DNA from: CBFGWV01 sp965652545
Lineage (GTDB): Bacteria > Pseudomonadota > Gammaproteobacteria > Competibacterales > Competibacteraceae
Reading direction: 5' to 3'
DNA: 15,193 nucleotides
Assembly: GCA_965652545.1 (NCBI GenBank)
Contig: CBFGWV010000099.1
Span: 1 to 15,193, forward strand
This document shows positions 12,282 to 15,193 of this stretch, piece after piece. The translations under genes and the position numbers were made by a program. Numbering within the stretch: position 1 is the first letter of the stretch; the number at the start of each line of letters is the position of its first letter. The notes below the pieces were generated by a model. It made no database searches, had not been told where the DNA came from, and worked only from the letters and a program-made list of their open reading frames with translations.

Positions 12282-15020
12282 TCATGCAAGCACCAATCGA
12301 GCCGCCAGGCGGGTGCGGCGCATGATGAATTTTTCCAGTTCTGCCACACTGAACACCAATAGGCCGGCGGTCAGCACCTTGCCCCACTCCGTTGGTGAAA
12401 GATCGGTCGAACCGAAGACAGCCTGCATGAACGGCGTGTGGGTATAGGCGATTTGCAGCGGGATACAGGCGGCAATGGCCAACAGCACATAACGATTGCC
12501 GGTCAGTCCCTCTCGACTGAGGACGGATGACAGGATGAAGCGGCTGTTGATCAGGTAGAACATTTCCGCAGTAACCACGGCATTGACCGCCATCGTCCGC
12601 GCCGTTTCGATACTGGTGCCGGCATCCAGCTCCCAGAGGAACAGGCCCAGTGCACCGGTCATCATGAGCACCGACACCATCAGCACCCGCCAGACGAAGA
12701 ACCCCGACAGCAGCGCCTCGCCGGGCGGCCGGGGACGGCGGTTCATGATGCCGGGCTCGGCCGGCTCGAAGGCCAATGCCAGGCCCAACGTACTGGAGGT
12801 GACCATGTTGATCCACAGCACTTGGGCGGGGGTCAGTGGCAGGGCCAGCTCGAACAGGATGGCCGCGATGACCACCAGCGCCTCGCCGCCGTTGGTTGGC
12901 AGCATGAACAGGATGAACTTCTTCAGGTTGTCGTAGACGGCGCGACCTTCGCGCACGGCGACGGCGATGGTGGCGAAGTTGTCGTTGGCCAACACCATGT
13001 CGCTGGCCTCCTTGGCCGCCTCGGTGCCTTTCATGCCCATGGCCACGCCGACGTCGGCGCGCTTCAAGGCCGGGGCGTCATTTACCCCGTCGCCGGTCAT
13101 CGCCACCACCTGGCCGTCGTCCTGGAGCGCCTGCACCAGGCGCAGCTTGTGCTCCGGCGCGGCACGGGCAAAAACGTCCACCTCCATCGCCACCCGGCGC
13201 AAGGCGGCATCGTCCATCATGGCCACTTCCGCGCCTGTGATGGCGGGCTTGCCGACACCGATAGCCAGTTGCGCCCCGATGGCACGCGCTGTCTCGGCGT
13301 GGTCGCCGGTGATCATCTTGACCCGGATGCCGGCATGGTGGCACTCGCTGACAGCGCGCACCGCCTCTTCGCGCGGCGGGTCGATGATGCCGACCAGGGC
13401 GAGCAAGACATAGCCGGACTCCGCGTCGCTGAAGCTCAGGCGTTCACCCTGTGGTGCCGCCCGTTTACAGGCCAGGGTTAGCAGGCGCAGTCCTTGGGCG
13501 GCCGTGTCGGTGGCCATGCGCCGCCAGTAATCGACATCAAGCGGTCGTTCGCCATCGTGGCCCAACTGCGTGCCGCACATGTCGAGGATGCGTTCCGGGG
13601 CTCCCTTGACGAAAAGCCACGGTTCGTCGTCGCTGTCACGGTGATAGGTGGCCATGAACCGGTGCTGGGACTCGAAAGGGATGCTGTCGAGCCGGGGCCA
13701 GGCCTCGTCGCCCAGGTGCTGGGTGAAGCCGGTCTTGCCCCCGAGCACGAGCAAGGCACCTTCGGTGGGGTCGCCCTCGACCCGCCACTGGCCATCGTCT
13801 TCACGCAATGTCGCATCGTTGCACAGCACGCCAGCCCGGATTGCCATCGCCAAGGCCGGGTAGTGCTCCGAGTCGATGATGCGCCCATCAATGCTCACGT
13901 CGCCCATCGGGGCATAGCCGACACCGCCAACATCGAACACATGCCCGGCGCTGGCCACGCGCTGCACGGTCATTTCGTTGCGGGTCAGCGTGCCGGTCTT
14001 GTCCGAACAGATCACCGTCACCGACCCCAGCGTTTCCACCGCCGGCAGACGCCGGATGATCGCGTGGCGTCGGGCCATGCGTTGCACGCCCAGCGCCAGG
14101 GTGACGGTCATGATTGCCGGCAATCCTTCGGGGATCGCCGAAGCGGCCAGAGCCACCACCAGCATGAACATTTCCGCCGAGCTGTGGTCGCGCCACAAGG
14201 TTCCGAGCACAAACGTTGCCGCCGACACGCCCAGAATGGCCATGGCCAGGACCCGGCCGAAACGATCCACCTGACGCAGCAGGGGCGTGGTCAGGCTGCG
14301 GATGCCCGACAACATCTGATTGATCTTGCCCAACTCGGTTGCAGTACCGGTGGTTACGACAATACCGCTGGACTGCCCATAGACCACCAGCGTGCCCGAG
14401 TAGGCCATGCCGTAGCGGTCGCCCAGCGGGGCATCGGTGGACACGGCCTCAGCGGATTTTTCAACGGGTAGGGACTCACCCGTGAGGGCGGCCTCTTCGA
14501 TGCGCAGTTCCCGCACATCGACCAGGCGCAAGTCGGCCGGCACCCGGTCGCCCGAGGCAAGCGACACCCGGTCGCCGGGCACCAGGTCGGCGGCGTCGAT
14601 CTCGCGGCACTGTCCGTCGCGGATCACCGTGGCATGGGGCGACAACATGGCGCGGATCGCATCGAGCGCTGATTCGGCCTTGCCTTCCTGGATAAAACCG
14701 ATGATGGCGTTGATCACCACGGCCATCATCAGAACACCTGTATCGATCCAGTGTCCGAGGAAGGCCGTGATGACGGCGGCGCCCATCATCACGTAGAGAA
14801 GAATGTTGTGGAACTGCATCAAGAGGCGCAACAGCGGCCCGCGGCGCTTCGGCGGAGCCAACCGGTTCGGCCCGTATTCGGCCAGCCGGCGAGCGGCTTC
14901 GGCCTCTGTCAGGCCGCTTGCGCCGGTTTGTAGCATTTGCTCGACCTGCGCCTGGGGCAAGGTATGCCAATCAACGGGCGGTGGTTTTTCCAGACCTGCG
15001 GCGATCGAGCGATTCGTCAT
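12282..15020 (-). CDS. P-type (P2A, SERCA-like) cation-transporting ATPase
   Basis: A 912-residue inner-membrane pump with all catalytic landmarks: an N-terminal cation-ATPase domain (LPQAQVEQMLQT), TGES (180-183), the phosphorylated aspartate D340 in CSDKTGTLT, the nucleotide-binding KGAPE (472-476), and the hinge TGDGVNDAP (642-650). About ten membrane segments are present. Compared with SERCA, the ion-site residues PEGLP (E298), N710, E713, N738, T741 and E819 are kept. The aspartate equivalent to D800 in M6 is serine (S742 in NMVTSSTLGLALAFEP). The transported cation may therefore not be calcium in the usual stoichiometry. A ribosome site (GAGG) lies eight bases before the ATG at 15020. 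It is the first gene of an operon with the universal stress protein. Confidence 0.93.
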   Translation of the reverse strand: MTNRSIAAGLEKPPPVDWHTLPQAQVEQMLQTGASGLTEAEAARRLAEYGPNRLAPPKRRGPLLRLLMQFHNILLYVMMGAAVITAFLGHWIDTGVLMMAVVINAIIGFIQEGKAESALDAIRAMLSPHATVIRDGQCREIDAADLVPGDRVSLASGDRVPADLRLVDVRELRIEEAALTGESLPVEKSAEAVSTDAPLGDRYGMAYSGTLVVYGQSSGIVVTTGTATELGKINQMLSGIRSLTTPLLRQVDRFGRVLAMAILGVSAATFVLGTLWRDHSSAEMFMLVVALAASAIPEGLPAIMTVTLALGVQRMARRHAIIRRLPAVETLGSVTVICSDKTGTLTRNEMTVQRVASAGHVFDVGGVGYAPMGDVSIDGRIIDSEHYPALAMAIRAGVLCNDATLREDDGQWRVEGDPTEGALLVLGGKTGFTQHLGDEAWPRLDSIPFESQHRFMATYHRDSDDEPWLFVKGAPERILDMCGTQLGHDGERPLDVDYWRRMATDTAAQGLRLLTLACKRAAPQGERLSFSDAESGYVLLALVGIIDPPREEAVRAVSECHHAGIRVKMITGDHAETARAIGAQLAIGVGKPAITGAEVAMMDDAALRRVAMEVDVFARAAPEHKLRLVQALQDDGQVVAMTGDGVNDAPALKRADVGVAMGMKGTEAAKEASDMVLANDNFATIAVAVREGRAVYDNLKKFILFMLPTNGGEALVVIAAILFELALPLTPAQVLWINMVTSSTLGLALAFEPAEPGIMNRRPRPPGEALLSGFFVWRVLMVSVLMMTGALGLFLWELDAGTSIETARTMAVNAVVTAEMFYLINSRFILSSVLSREGLTGNRYVLLAIAACIPLQIAYTHTPFMQAVFGSTDLSPTEWGKVLTAGLLVFSVAELEKFIMRRTRLAARLVLA

Positions 15021-15102
15021 TAATTCAGCCTCATCTTGTGCGGAGCAGCGGGAAAGTGTTTCATTGCAGATTAAGCGAAATTACATGAAAATTTTACCTA
15101 GC
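15021..15102. promoter_or_regulatory. AT-rich leader upstream of the ATPase operon
   Basis: This 82-bp stretch is clearly more AT-rich than its surroundings. It must contain the leader, and probably the promoter, of the leftward ATPase-usp operon. On the minus strand it shows -10-like TAATCT and TAAAAT hexamers, but I see no well-spaced consensus -35. A hybrid promoter using the adjoining insertion-sequence end is possible. Confidence 0.3.
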
Positions 15103-15193
15103 AGGCCGTTGAAAAACTCCGATGCTGAGGCCGGGTACCGGCCGGTATAATCGCTGCGGTCCAAGGACGCGAGAATCCCGATGCGTGGCACGA
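15102..15193 (+). mobile_element. Probable left end of an insertion sequence (IS5-like), partial
   Basis: The segment beginning about 15102 (CAGGCCGTTGAAAAACTCC) resembles the terminal repeat of IS5-type elements. It is preceded by CTAG (15098-15101), a target sequence used by several members of that family. A GGCCGG-GTA-CCGGCC hairpin (15130-15144), a TATAAT box (15146-15151) and AAGGA (15163-15167) lead to an ATG at 15181. The exact boundary and family are uncertain because the element leaves the window. Confidence 0.45.
15181..15193 (+). CDS. Possible transposase, first four codons only
   Basis: The ATG at 15181 encodes M-R-G-T before the window ends. Many IS5-type transposases start MRG followed by a polar residue, and the upstream leader has promoter-like and ribosome-site-like sequence. 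Too little is present to confirm a gene. Confidence 0.35.

Noticed and set aside
12256..12816. Long N-terminal extension of the universal stress protein frame
   Set aside because: It overlaps the ATPase C-terminus in another frame and has no Usp or other domain similarity. The ATG at 12255 has a strong ribosome site.
13494..14471. A 325-codon rightward open frame opposite the ATPase
   Set aside because: It is antisense to the catalytic core of a clearly conserved P-type ATPase and is histidine/glycine/arginine-rich with no family resemblance.
9592..15193. Search for the closing Tn21-type 38-bp repeat
   Set aside because: No CTTAGCGTGC... or TTTTCCGTTTTCTGAG-like sequence was seen by eye, so no right end was annotated.
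1..15193. CRISPR arrays, tRNA, rRNA, riboswitches, replication origins
   Set aside because: No regularly spaced direct repeats, cloverleaf-like or rRNA-like sequence, or iteron clusters were noticed on reading.

Overview
The window reads as high-GC proteobacterial DNA, most likely a gammaproteobacterium (possibly a betaproteobacterium). The grounds are the Tn21-type transposon, a YbaL-type antiporter, a hairpin of the GATGGGT...ACCCATC type that I associate with gammaproteobacterial genomes, and the dense, translationally coupled operon. There is no rRNA or tRNA gene to fix the taxon. The window is a mosaic: a host catabolic operon interrupted by a transposon, followed by stress/ion-transport genes and then the apparent edge of another insertion sequence.

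Left part (1-1376): a 5'-truncated RhuM-like fragment lies at the edge. It is followed by about 440 bp of apparently non-coding DNA containing a small dispersed-type palindrome and a 114-bp structure with long inverted repeats. Next comes a leftward GntR/FCD regulator, whose divergent upstream region holds two adjacent perfect palindromes that look like its operator.

Catabolic operon (1405-5232, rightward): a PF06684 (DUF1185, 'amino acid synthesis') protein, an alpha/beta hydrolase, a flavin reductase fused to a Nudix-like domain, a luciferase-like flavin monooxygenase and the first 149 residues of an aldehyde dehydrogenase. Genes overlap or are separated by no more than 11 bp, so they form one transcription unit. 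The likely logic is a two-component flavin monooxygenase (reductase plus LLM oxygenase) that opens or oxidises a substrate, a hydrolase, and an aldehyde dehydrogenase that removes the aldehyde. The substrate is unknown, and the combination with PF06684 is the best candidate here for an undescribed pathway.

Transposon (from 5233): a 38-bp Tn21-type terminal inverted repeat begins inside the aldehyde dehydrogenase, at the codon for its conserved Asn. The full-length transposase gene tnpA runs leftward to that end. A res/promoter region separates it from a rightward, overlapping mntA-hepT-tnpR operon, in which a type VII nucleotidyltransferase/HEPN toxin-antitoxin pair is coupled to the resolvase. 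No second inverted repeat is seen before the window ends.

Right part (9623-15020): immediately after tnpR lie a YbaL/Kef-type cation:proton antiporter (rightward) and, convergent to it, a P-type cation ATPase plus tandem-domain universal stress protein operon (leftward). With no closing repeat, these may be cargo of the transposon, forming an ion/pH-homeostasis and stress module. At about 15100 another insertion sequence appears to begin, with the first four codons of a possible transposase at the window edge.
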